Positions 1 to 7,329 of a stretch of 9,789 bases of DNA are shown here, one piece after another; the stretch's first letter is position 1, and every line of letters begins with the position of its first letter. The notes under the pieces were generated by a model. That model was not told the DNA's origin and searched no databases. It saw only the letters and a program-made list of their open reading frames with translations. The translations under genes and the position numbers were made by a program. Origin of the DNA: Anaerolineae bacterium (GTDB lineage Bacteria > Chloroflexota > Anaerolineae > Aggregatilineales > Phototrophicaceae); NCBI GenBank assembly GCA_025454715.1, contig JALONY010000043.1, positions 1-9,789 on the forward strand, given 5' to 3'.

Positions 1-2007
1 TTATATCGCGGGGATTACATTGAGGGGCAGGCAGTGCCGTGGCACTTCATCCCAGTCTGGATGCTCATCACCATCCCGATTCCGATTGTCCTGTTATTCG
101 GGATAGGGTCGGTATGGGGCTTGGGGCGGGCATTACGTCATCCGTTGCGCGTGTTCAGCGAACGTGCCCGACGGGAAGACCTCGCGATGTTGGCCTTGGT
201 CGTTTTGCCCATCTTCGCGGCCATCGCCCTCAGCTCGACGTTGTATACCGGCTGGCGGCATTTTACGTTCGTCTATACGCCGTTTTTGGTCGTGGCCGCG
301 CTCGGCCTACATGGCCTTATCGGGTGGGTCGGGCGGGTGCGCTGGGTCAAGCCGGTGCTGGTCGGGATGGTGTTGGTGCATCAGGGTGCCGTTGCAGGCT
401 GGATGTTTATGAACCACCCGCTCCATATCGGCTATTTTAGCCCGTGGGTCGATGTGTTCGGGGGACGAGTGGGCTTCGAGGGCGATTATTTGCGCGCCAG
501 TAGCCGCTTGGCGCTGGAAGGCATATTGCAGCGCTACCCCAACACCGAGCGCCTCCGGCTCCGCTCGCCGATGGGGAGTCAAATGCTGGGTCTAGAGCTG
601 TTGCCGCCTGCTCAGCGCGACCGCTTCGAGCTCGTATTGGGCGATATATTGGGCGCAGACCTCTACGTCGATTATCATCGTAGGCCGTTGAGCGTGCAAT
701 TTTCGCCCGATGCCCAAGTATTCGCCATCGCCGTCGATGGCTTGGCATTGGTCACGGTTTATGACCGGAACGCCGTCACGCCGACGAAGGTGCGCTCACA
801 GCCGGATGGATCGACCATGTTATGGCTCGACAGCTTCCCCTATTGGGAACCCGATAATGTGCCGGTCAATCGTGATCAAATGACGGAGTGGGAGGGGCGT
901 ATCGTCTACCCTGCGCCCAAGCTCATCCTACGCCTACCGGTCACGCTGATGCGCGGCGTGGGCGAGGCCGTGCGCTTGAGCATCCATACCCTCGGCGATG
1001 CCCCCATCGACCTCGCAGGGCTGTCCTGCAACGGTATCACTTTGACCGATCGCGCCATTGCGCTGCACGGTGCGGGTGCGGCAACCGCTCTCGTTCACCC
1101 ACGCCACCGTCGTCAGCGCCCCATGACCCTCAAGAGCGCGCTACGCTTCAGCCTGTTGTGGGGCACGGTCATCATCGGGGGGGCGTTCGTCTGGCGCGCC
1201 CTCGAGGCCAACTGGTCTCGCCTCGACCTGACCCTGACGCCCGCCCACCTCGGCGGCTTGGGCGTGGTGCTGATGGCCTATACCGCGGGCATGATGACCT
1301 TGCCGTGGGGCGCGCAAGTCATGCAGCGCTGGTACGGGCGGGCGATGTCGCCTCATGCCATGTGGCGGGCGTTTTTCGTCTCGCAATTGTCCAAATACCT
1401 CCCGGGCGGCATCTGGTCGGTGCTGGGGCGGGCGTTTTTCTATCAACAGGCCGGCCTGCCCCCGCGTGAGACCGGCGCGCTGGTGCTGCTCGAGTTGATC
1501 GGGCTTGTCATCGCGGCGGTGCTGGTCGGGCTGTTGGGCGTGCCTGCCTTGTGGCCGTGGGTGCAAGCGACCGATGGCTGGCTGGTGCTGGCCATCGCCC
1601 TCGCCGGAGCGGTGGGGGTGGCGGGCGCAACCCTGACCCGTCGGCGCTGGTTGCCCGCATTCGCGGGGGTGCGCCTGCGCGATTTCGTGGGGGTGTGCCT
1701 GCGCTACGTCGTGACGTGGCTGATGCTGGGCGCGGCCTTCGGGTTGGTCGTGCTGGCGCTCGGCCAAGCGCTCACGCCACTTCAATTTGTCGCGGCCATT
1801 GGGGTACACGCGGTGGCGTGGCTGGTCGGGTTCTTGGTGGTGTTCGCCCCGGGGGGCATCGGCGTGCGCGACGCGATTTTGGCGGCGGGCTTGGCGCCGT
1901 TCGTGCCGATGCCGCTGCCATTGGCCATCAGCGTGCTGGCGCGCCTCGCATGGACGCTGGCCGAGGTGTTTTGCGTCGGCTTATGCTGGGTGTTGCCGCG
2001 CCGGTGA
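1..2007 (+). CDS. GT39-like glycosyltransferase C-terminal half joined in frame to an LPG-synthase-TM (UPF0104) protein; 5' end outside window
   Basis: The frame is open from base 1 (668 codons visible, stop TGA 2005-2007), so the true start lies upstream; the GTG at 34 is merely the first possible start inside the window. Codons 1 to about 370 resemble the end of a GT39 / PMT-type polyprenyl-phosphate-sugar glycosyltransferase. Four hydrophobic segments are visible, with the typical GWRHFTFVYTPF stretch (250-285) after the second. A soluble extracytoplasmic part follows, starting with HPLHIGYFS (415 on) and FEGDYLRASSRLALE (475 on), which matches the FE.DYWGLSYR..LE pattern I remember from this family. 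From codon 375 (M at 1123) a UPF0104 / LPG_synthase_TM (PF03706) protein begins. The join is probably a frameshift, not a designed fusion (see the junction entry). The catalytic N-terminus of the transferase is not in the window. Domain calls are from motif memory; GT39-like is fairly safe, the donor and acceptor sugars are unknown. Confidence 0.8.
   Translation, partial: LYRGDYIEGQAVPWHFIPVWMLITIPIPIVLLFGIGSVWGLGRALRHPLRVFSERARREDLAMLALVVLPIFAAIALSSTLYTGWRHFTFVYTPFLVVAALGLHGLIGWVGRVRWVKPVLVGMVLVHQGAVAGWMFMNHPLHIGYFSPWVDVFGGRVGFEGDYLRASSRLALEGILQRYPNTERLRLRSPMGSQMLGLELLPPAQRDRFELVLGDILGADLYVDYHRRPLSVQFSPDAQVFAIAVDGLALVTVYDRNAVTPTKVRSQPDGSTMLWLDSFPYWEPDNVPVNRDQMTEWEGRIVYPAPKLILRLPVTLMRGVGEAVRLSIHTLGDAPIDLAGLSCNGITLTDRAIALHGAGAATALVHPRHRRQRPMTLKSALRFSLLWGTVIIGGAFVWRALEANWSRLDLTLTPAHLGGLGVVLMAYTAGMMTLPWGAQVMQRWYGRAMSPHAMWRAFFVSQLSKYLPGGIWSVLGRAFFYQQAGLPPRETGALVLLELIGLVIAAVLVGLLGVPALWPWVQATDGWLVLAIALAGAVGVAGATLTRRRWLPAFAGVRLRDFVGVCLRYVVTWLMLGAAFGLVVLALGQALTPLQFVAAIGVHAVAWLVGFLVVFAPGGIGVRDAILAAGLAPFVPMPLPLAISVLARLAWTLAEVFCVGLCWVLPRR
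1046..1126 (+). other. Probable frameshift zone and ATGA gene overlap
   Basis: In the open frame the bases before ATG 1123 translate as ALVHPRHRRQRP, a run of Arg, His and Pro typical of out-of-frame GC-rich DNA. In the next frame (codons at 1088, 1091 and so on) the same bases read LSFTHATVVSAP followed by TGA at 1124-1126, which overlaps ATG 1123-1125 as ATGA. That frame is open from 1046 (an upstream TGA sits at 1043-1045), so a change of one base between about 1046 and 1090 would restore a normal glycosyltransferase ending coupled to the next gene. This could be a real mutation or a sequencing/assembly error; the sequence alone cannot tell. Confidence 0.6.
1123..2007 (+). other. LPG-synthase-TM / UPF0104 (AglD C-terminal-like) domain, probably an independent gene
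   Basis: Starting at ATG 1123 this stretch encodes 294 residues, about the normal full length of a stand-alone UPF0104 / lysylphosphatidylglycerol synthase TM-region protein. It opens with a basic residue and a membrane segment (MTLKSALRFSLLWG), as these proteins do. The family hallmarks are present: SQLSKYLPGGIWSVLGRA (1381-1434), where the KY.PG.vW...gR pattern is characteristic, and APGGIGVRDAI (1846-1878), matching the usual PGG.GVRE motif near the C-terminus. About seven to eight hydrophobic segments are visible. No obvious Shine-Dalgarno precedes 1123, consistent with translation coupled to an upstream gene. The family includes the membrane part of MprF and of archaeal AglD and is often found beside glycosyltransferases, with a suspected lipid-translocation role; that role is not shown by the sequence. 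There is no soluble aminoacyl-transferase domain, so it is not a full MprF. Confidence 0.75.
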
Positions 2008-2110
2008 GGAAACCCTTGCGCGGTGGTGTACCATAAGTGTCGAATCACGGCACGGCACCCCCGCCTGTCGCGTTTCCCGCATCCGAACGACCTTGACGAG
2101 AACCCCGTTT
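2008..2110 (+). other. 103-base intergenic gap with weak ribosome binding sequence
   Basis: This is the only gap longer than 20 bases in the window. It holds a short direct repeat (CGGCACGGCAC around 2048-2058) but no convincing terminator hairpin and no well-spaced -35/-10 pair. A weak purine stretch (GACGAG, 2095-2100) lies 10 bases before ATG 2111 and is the only ribosome-binding candidate. A promoter for the two large downstream genes could sit here, because the spacing breaks the tight packing of the rest, but none is recognisable. Confidence 0.4.
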
Positions 2111-5100
2111 ATGGCACGAGCCTTCTTCAAGCGTGACTCCCTCGCGGTGGCGGCCTTGCTGCTGTTGACCGTGGCGCTGGGCGCGTATTTCCGCTTCACC
2201 GGCCTCGGCTGGGACGATTACGTGCAGTTCCACCCCGATGAGCGCTTCATGACCACCTTCGTCGGCATCCAGCTCGGGCGGGATTATTTGTCGTTCAGCG
2301 ACGGCAACGAGGCCGAACAAGAAGCCCACTGCCGCGCTCAATACCCCGACACCAACGGCGTCGGCGGCTATTTCGATGCGCGCTGCTCGTCGATGAACCC
2401 GCACAACCTCGGCAACGGGCATTATGCATACGGCACGTTCCCGCCGTTTTTGGCCTATTGGGTGGCCAGTGGCCTCAACGCCTTGCAACAGACCGACCGC
2501 TATTTGTCGTCCGAGGGCTTCTCGTTGCTGATGCGCGGGATGTCGGCCTTGTACGATACGCTGGTCATCCTCGTGGCGTTCGGCATCGGGCTGGAACTGC
2601 GCGGCAAGTGGACAGGCTTGCTGGCCGCCACGATTTATACCGGCGCGGTCTTGCCGATCCAAATCGCGCATTACGCCACCGCCGACGGGATGGCCTCGTT
2701 GTGGGTGGCCTTGACGCTGTACCAATGCCTCCGCATCCAACGCGAGGGCGGCTGGCTGAACTACGGCTTGTCGGGCGTGTTCTTCGGGGCGGCGCTGGCC
2801 AGCCGCTTCAACGTCGCACCGCTGGTGCTGTCCATCATGATCGTCTCGGCGGTGCGGATGATGCCGGTATTGTCGGGCGCGGTGCCGCACACCCTGCGCT
2901 GGGGCGAAATCCGGCGCGAGTTCGGCGGCTTGGTGCTGGCCGGTCTGTTGACGTTGTTGGTCTTTCGCATTTTCAACCCGTATGCCTTCACCGGCCCCGG
3001 GTTCTTCGGGCTGATGCCCAACGAGCGCTGGATTGAAGACCTCGGGCAGGCGCGCACCGAGACCTCGCCCACCAACGGCGCACCCCCGCAATGGCAATGG
3101 GTCGGGCGCGTGCCGTATGCCTTCCCGTTCTTCAATATGGTGTTGTGGGGCATGGGCGTGGCGTTCGGCGCGGCGGCGTGGACGGCGCTGGTGTGGTGCA
3201 TCGTCCGCATCGCCCGCGGGCGCGCCGGTGCGCTGGTCACGTTGCCGTTGGTGACGTGGATTGCGGTCTATTTCGCGTTCGTCGGCGGCAATTTCGTGTC
3301 GTCGATGCGCTATTTCTTGCCCCTTTACGCGGCGTTTGCGGGCTTGGCGGCCTATGGGCTGGTCGGGGTGGTGCTGTGGAGCCAGCGGCGCGGCGCACGC
3401 CTCCCCGCCTTGCGGCGCGGGCTGGCGGTCGGCCTGACGGTGGCCGTGACCGGCTTTACGCTGCTGTGGGCGGGCATGTTTACCAACATCTACCGCAACA
3501 TGGCCACCTTCACGCAGGCCGCGCATTGGGTGTGGGAGACGTTGCCGGGCGATTTCGCCATGCAGGTCGATGGCGCGCCCGCGGGTACCCCGCTCATCAA
3601 CATCCCCTTGCTCAACTCGATTGGGGTGCAGAACGACAACCGCTCCAACGCCACCCAAATCCACGCCAGCTACGCCCAAATCAGCCTGTTCACCCCGCCG
3701 GTATCCGGCACGGTCAGCACGCTCCAAGCGCCGCGCATCGGCGACTACCTGCCCGACACCGGCACGACCTCATTGCGGGTGTGGGTGAGCGACCCGACCA
3801 CCCAAGACGTGCTGACCGAGGTCGTGCTGACCGACGATTTCGACTACGATTCGTTGCGGGTCGGGCGCGCCTACAACCTGCCGCTCGACCCGCCGCTGAC
3901 GGTCGAGGCCGGGCGGATTTACCAATTCAACGCGCAAATCCTCGAGGGCGGCCCCTTGGTCACCACCGGCACGGTCATGGCGTGGGAGGGCGCGTGGGAT
4001 GAGCCGATGCCGCCGCAAGCGTGCACCTTGCCGGTCGGCGTCACCCTCGCGCAGAACCCGCCGCCCGGCCTGCTCTCGCCGGAGGAGTGCCGCAAGCGCA
4101 ACACCACCTATACCTTGCTGACCTCGATGCAACTCGACATCGTGCGCGAGGACGACGAGCCCAAGCGCGAGGACATGTTGCGCGTGCTCAACCACGCCGA
4201 TTACCTCATCATCGGCACCAATCGGCGCTACGACAGCCAAAGCCGCATCCCTGAGCGTTGGCCTCTGACCAACCGCTATTACGAGGCGTTGTTCGGCGGG
4301 GAGCTGGGCTATGAGCTGGTGGCCGAGTTCCAAGAGACGTTCGAGCTGGGTGGGTTGCGCGTCAGTGACCAGCACCTGCCGACCTACGACTCGCCGCAAT
4401 GGCTGAACGAGTTCGAGGCCGAGGAAGCCTTCCACGTCTACGACCACCCCGCCGTGTTCGTCTTCAAGAAGCGCGCCGATTACAACCCGATCCAGACCCA
4501 GCAGGTCTTGAACGCCGTGCCGCTGACCCGCCCGACCTTCAGCAGTGGCGACGCCAACGGCACCTTGTTCGGCCCCGTGGTCTGGAGCGTGGAGGCCGCC
4601 CACCGCGCCCCGACCGCCCTGACCCTGCCCGCCGACCTCGCCGCGGCGCAACGCTTGGGCGGCACATGGTCGGAGCGCTTCGATCGTGATTCGGCCATCA
4701 ACACCAACGCGGTGGTCTCGGTCGTCGGATGGTACGCCACGGTCTGGCTGTTGGGGATGGTGGTCTGGCCGGTGTTGTTCCGCGCCATGCCCGCCCTGAG
4801 TGACCGCGGGTACGGCCTCGCCCGCTATGTCGGGATGACCGTGATTGCGTTCATCGCGTGGGCGCTCTCGGGCAGTGCCGTGCTCCCGATGTGGTCGGGC
4901 GGTGGGCTGTGGCTCATCACCGGCGGCTTGGCGCTGCTGAGCCTGTGGGTGGCCATCGGCAACCGCGCAGAACTGGCGCACTTCGCCCGCACGCGCTGGC
5001 GCTTGCTGTTGACCACCGAGCTGCTGACGGTCGGGCTGTTCGCGCTGATGCTGGTCGTGCGCCTGAGCAACCCCGACCTGTGGACGGTCGGCTATGGCGG

Positions 5101-7309
5101 CGAGAAGCCGATGAACGTCTCGATGTTCAACGGCGTGTTGCGCTCCAGCGTGTTCCCGCCGGTCGATCCGTGGTTCGCGGGCGGCTACATCAACTATTAC
5201 TACTTCGGCTATGTCATCGTCGGGGTGCCGACGTTGCTGTTGGGGGTGGTGCCCGCCACCGCCTATAACCTGATTTTGCCGACGATTTTCGCCGCGGCGG
5301 GCATCACGGCCTTCGGCGCGGCCTTCACGTTGGTCGATGCGTGGCGCGAGCGCACCCGCGACGACCTGCCCGCACCGGCGCGGCGCCCACGCCTCGGCAA
5401 CCCGTATGTGGCCGGTGTGCTGGCGTTGCTGATGGCGGTGGTGCTGGGCAACCTCGACACGCCCCGCGTGCTGCAAAAGGGCTTGGCGCGCCTCGGCGGC
5501 TACGACGACACCATCACGCTCCAGCGCTTCTTGGAAAACGAGGCGACCGAGGCCAGCGGCGGGGTGCCGCCCACCACCGAGCAATACCTCGCGATTGCCG
5601 AGCGTGCCGCCAACCCGTCCTTCTCCGACAACCTGCGCTATGAGCTGGCCATCGGGGTTGACCAATGGCGCAACCTGTTCGAGGGCGTGCGCTTGTGGTC
5701 GCAAGGCGCCACCCTGCCCATCGGCACCGACCGCTGGTTTTGGGCGCCCAGCCGCGTCATCGACGAGTCGGTCGGCGGCAGGCCGATTACCGAAATGCCG
5801 TTCTTCACCTTCGTCTATGGCGACCTGCACGCCCACATGATGACCATGCCGCTGATTTTGTTCGTCTCGGCCTTCGTCATCAACGAGGTGTTGCTGGCAG
5901 GCCGTGAGCAACGGCGCTGGGCGTGGCGGATGGCCTCGATCGTGCTGGCGGGCGGGGTGGTCGGGTTGTTGCGCGCCGCCAACACGTGGGACTACCCGAC
6001 CTATCTGGTGCTGGGGCTGGCGGGCTTGGGCTACGCGGTCTGGATGCGCTGGCGCGTCATTAACCGCCGCTTCGGGCTGGACGTGCTGGTCACGCTGGGG
6101 GCGTTCGTGCTGGCCGGTGTGTTGGCCGCCCGCCCGTATACCGCGTGGTTCGCCACCGCCTACGAGAGCTTGCGCCTGTGGGAGGACGCCAAGACCCCGC
6201 TGTGGGCGTATTGGCAGATTCACGGGTTGTTCCTGTTCTTCATCGTCTCGCTGCTGGTGTGGGAGACCGGGCGCTGGCTGCGGGCGGTGCGCGTGCGCGA
6301 CCTGCGCGGGCGCTGGCCTTGGCTGGTGGGGGGGCTGGTGCTGATGTTGGGCGTGCTGGCGGCCTCGGTGGTGCTGGCCATCCTCGAGTATCAGGTGGCG
6401 CTGATCGTGTTGCCGTTGATTGCGTGGATTGCCGCGCTGTTCTTCCGCCCGACCCAATCGCCCTCGATGCGCCTGACGCTGGTCTTGGTCGGGCTGGCCT
6501 TGTCGCTGACCTTGGCGGTCGAAATCGTGGTGCTCGACGGCGACATCGGGCGGCAAAACACGGTCTTCAAGTTCTATATCCACGTCTGGATGCTGTTCAG
6601 CGTGGCGGCAGGTGCGGCGGGCGCGTGGCTAATCCAAGCGGCGGACGGCTGGCGCAACCGCTTGGCCTTGCCGTGGTACACGGTCGGCGGCCTGCTGTTC
6701 TTGACCGCGCTCGCCTTCCCGCTGACCGCGACGGTGGCCAAGTCCAACTTCCGGCTGTCGCCACAGGTCGGGGCGACGCTGGACGGCGACGCCTTCATGG
6801 CCGCCACCACCACCTACTACGAGAATTATGGCCAACCGCTCGATATGTCGCTCGATTATCGGGTGGTGACGTGGCTACAAGACAACGTGCAAGGCACCCC
6901 GACCATCCTCGAAGGGCGCACCCGCCTCGAGGAGTATTACTGGGGCAGCCGCATCAGCATCCACACCGGCCTGCCGTCATTGGTCGGGTGGAACTTCCAC
7001 CAGCGCCAGCAACGCAGCATCGGCGGGCTGGATCAGTTGGTCTGGCAGCGCGTGGCCAACATCAACCACGTCTACACCACCCCCGACCCGCTGGAGGCGT
7101 GGCGCATCATCCGCGCTTACGACGTGGCCTATATCGTGGTCGCCTCGATTGAGCGCGCCAACTACGGCGAGAGCGGCGGCCTGAACAAGTTCGAGGCGAT
7201 GGTCTCGGACGGGTGGCTGGAGCGTGCGCTGGTGCACGACGGCCAAACCCTGATTTACCGCGTGGTGCCCGAGGCCGACCCGGGCATCGTGCTGACCGCG
7301 ATGCGTTAA
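2111..7309 (+). CDS. GT39-like glycosyltransferase fused to DUF2298 (Chlor_Arch_YYY) membrane protein, 1732 aa
   Basis: The start at ATG 2111 gives a short basic tail, a first membrane helix (residues 10-27) and then WDDYVQFHPDERF (34-46), the first-loop acidic motif of GT-C transferases (D43/E44 the likely catalytic pair). GT39-like features follow: SSMNPHN plus YGTFPPF (93-113), HYATADG (187-193) and RYFLP (400-404). A beta-rich extracytoplasmic part (about 520-640) and a conserved tail with TNRRYD (703-708) and YDHP (777-780) close this half. From about 862 a complete DUF2298 (PF10060, TIGR03662) unit begins: EKPM (998-1001), YYYFG (1029-1033), APSRVIDE (1212-1219), E1228 with DLHAHM (1238-1243), NTWD (1291-1294), NTVFKFY (1483-1489), TGLP (1619-1622), HQRQ (1630-1633) and ERANYG (1681-1686). 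The first half probably transfers a sugar from a polyprenyl phosphate carrier outside the cytoplasm. DUF2298 has no known reaction but, as I recall, belongs to the GT-C clan. The gene sits 20 bases before its paralogue. Confidence 0.9.
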   Translation: MARAFFKRDSLAVAALLLLTVALGAYFRFTGLGWDDYVQFHPDERFMTTFVGIQLGRDYLSFSDGNEAEQEAHCRAQYPDTNGVGGYFDARCSSMNPHNLGNGHYAYGTFPPFLAYWVASGLNALQQTDRYLSSEGFSLLMRGMSALYDTLVILVAFGIGLELRGKWTGLLAATIYTGAVLPIQIAHYATADGMASLWVALTLYQCLRIQREGGWLNYGLSGVFFGAALASRFNVAPLVLSIMIVSAVRMMPVLSGAVPHTLRWGEIRREFGGLVLAGLLTLLVFRIFNPYAFTGPGFFGLMPNERWIEDLGQARTETSPTNGAPPQWQWVGRVPYAFPFFNMVLWGMGVAFGAAAWTALVWCIVRIARGRAGALVTLPLVTWIAVYFAFVGGNFVSSMRYFLPLYAAFAGLAAYGLVGVVLWSQRRGARLPALRRGLAVGLTVAVTGFTLLWAGMFTNIYRNMATFTQAAHWVWETLPGDFAMQVDGAPAGTPLINIPLLNSIGVQNDNRSNATQIHASYAQISLFTPPVSGTVSTLQAPRIGDYLPDTGTTSLRVWVSDPTTQDVLTEVVLTDDFDYDSLRVGRAYNLPLDPPLTVEAGRIYQFNAQILEGGPLVTTGTVMAWEGAWDEPMPPQACTLPVGVTLAQNPPPGLLSPEECRKRNTTYTLLTSMQLDIVREDDEPKREDMLRVLNHADYLIIGTNRRYDSQSRIPERWPLTNRYYEALFGGELGYELVAEFQETFELGGLRVSDQHLPTYDSPQWLNEFEAEEAFHVYDHPAVFVFKKRADYNPIQTQQVLNAVPLTRPTFSSGDANGTLFGPVVWSVEAAHRAPTALTLPADLAAAQRLGGTWSERFDRDSAINTNAVVSVVGWYATVWLLGMVVWPVLFRAMPALSDRGYGLARYVGMTVIAFIAWALSGSAVLPMWSGGGLWLITGGLALLSLWVAIGNRAELAHFARTRWRLLLTTELLTVGLFALMLVVRLSNPDLWTVGYGGEKPMNVSMFNGVLRSSVFPPVDPWFAGGYINYYYFGYVIVGVPTLLLGVVPATAYNLILPTIFAAAGITAFGAAFTLVDAWRERTRDDLPAPARRPRLGNPYVAGVLALLMAVVLGNLDTPRVLQKGLARLGGYDDTITLQRFLENEATEASGGVPPTTEQYLAIAERAANPSFSDNLRYELAIGVDQWRNLFEGVRLWSQGATLPIGTDRWFWAPSRVIDESVGGRPITEMPFFTFVYGDLHAHMMTMPLILFVSAFVINEVLLAGREQRRWAWRMASIVLAGGVVGLLRAANTWDYPTYLVLGLAGLGYAVWMRWRVINRRFGLDVLVTLGAFVLAGVLAARPYTAWFATAYESLRLWEDAKTPLWAYWQIHGLFLFFIVSLLVWETGRWLRAVRVRDLRGRWPWLVGGLVLMLGVLAASVVLAILEYQVALIVLPLIAWIAALFFRPTQSPSMRLTLVLVGLALSLTLAVEIVVLDGDIGRQNTVFKFYIHVWMLFSVAAGAAGAWLIQAADGWRNRLALPWYTVGGLLFLTALAFPLTATVAKSNFRLSPQVGATLDGDAFMAATTTYYENYGQPLDMSLDYRVVTWLQDNVQGTPTILEGRTRLEEYYWGSRISIHTGLPSLVGWNFHQRQQRSIGGLDQLVWQRVANINHVYTTPDPLEAWRIIRAYDVAYIVVASIERANYGESGGLNKFEAMVSDGWLERALVHDGQTLIYRVVPEADPGIVLTAMR
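4694..7306 (+). other. DUF2298 / YYY domain of the fusion protein
   Basis: Residues 862-1732 align end to end with the whole of the next gene product. The shared landmarks in order are a leading hydrophobic pair of helices ending in WPVLFRA / WPLVWRA, EKPM, FPP.DPW, YYY.GY, YNL, RVI, E.P.F....D.H.H, NTWD.P, NT.FKFY...W, TGLP...GW..HQRQ, and ER..YG. About 50 residues between YYY and D.H.H are extra relative to the paralogue (spacing 209 against 158), mostly a charged stretch beginning near Y1131. The unit is long enough to be a complete protein by itself, so the gene is a fusion and not a glycosyltransferase with an unusual tail. Confidence 0.8.
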
Positions 7310-7318
7310 GACGGAGAC

Positions 7319-7323
7319 GAGGG
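7319..7323 (+). promoter_or_regulatory. Shine-Dalgarno for the stand-alone DUF2298 gene
   Basis: GAGGG ends 6 bases before ATG 7330, with an additional GGAG at 7313-7316. This supports ATG 7330 over the in-frame extension into the preceding gene (from 7213), which would translate Arg/Gly/Pro-rich nonsense before the hydrophobic N-terminus. Confidence 0.7.
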
Positions 7324-7329
7324 CTCACG

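Noticed and set aside
888..1469. A 193-codon plus-strand open frame across the junction in the third frame
   Set aside because: The translation is His/Arg/Pro-rich and lacks the motifs seen in the main frame. The better explanation of the junction is the other frame ending at TGA 1124-1126.
1123..2007. Reading the UPF0104 part as MprF, a lysyl-phosphatidylglycerol synthase
   Set aside because: Only the membrane region is present; the cytosolic aminoacyl-transferase domain is absent and the next gene is unrelated.
2093..2098. TTGACG resembling a -35 promoter element
   Set aside because: It sits 12 bases before ATG 2111, leaving no room for a -10 element and leader upstream of the start.
1787..2110. 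N-terminal extension of the fusion gene from an upstream ATG at 1787
   Set aside because: It would overlap the UPF0104 domain in another frame and adds Arg/Cys/Trp-rich sequence. The hydrophobic first helix and the HPDE loop follow ATG 2111 at the normal distance.
2008..2136. A 42-codon continuation past the stop at 2005-2007, in the same frame, ending with TGA 2134
   Set aside because: Some of it reads like protein (PNDLDENPVYGTSLLQA), but it has no good start or ribosome binding site and overlaps the fusion gene start. No UPF0104 protein needs such a tail.
3770..6583. A 937-codon open frame on the minus strand, with another of 560 codons at 2045-3727
   Set aside because: Both lie opposite the fusion gene and translate to Arg/Gln/His/Pro-rich low-complexity sequence with no membrane helices or motifs. 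They are produced by the strong GC bias at third positions of the plus-strand gene.
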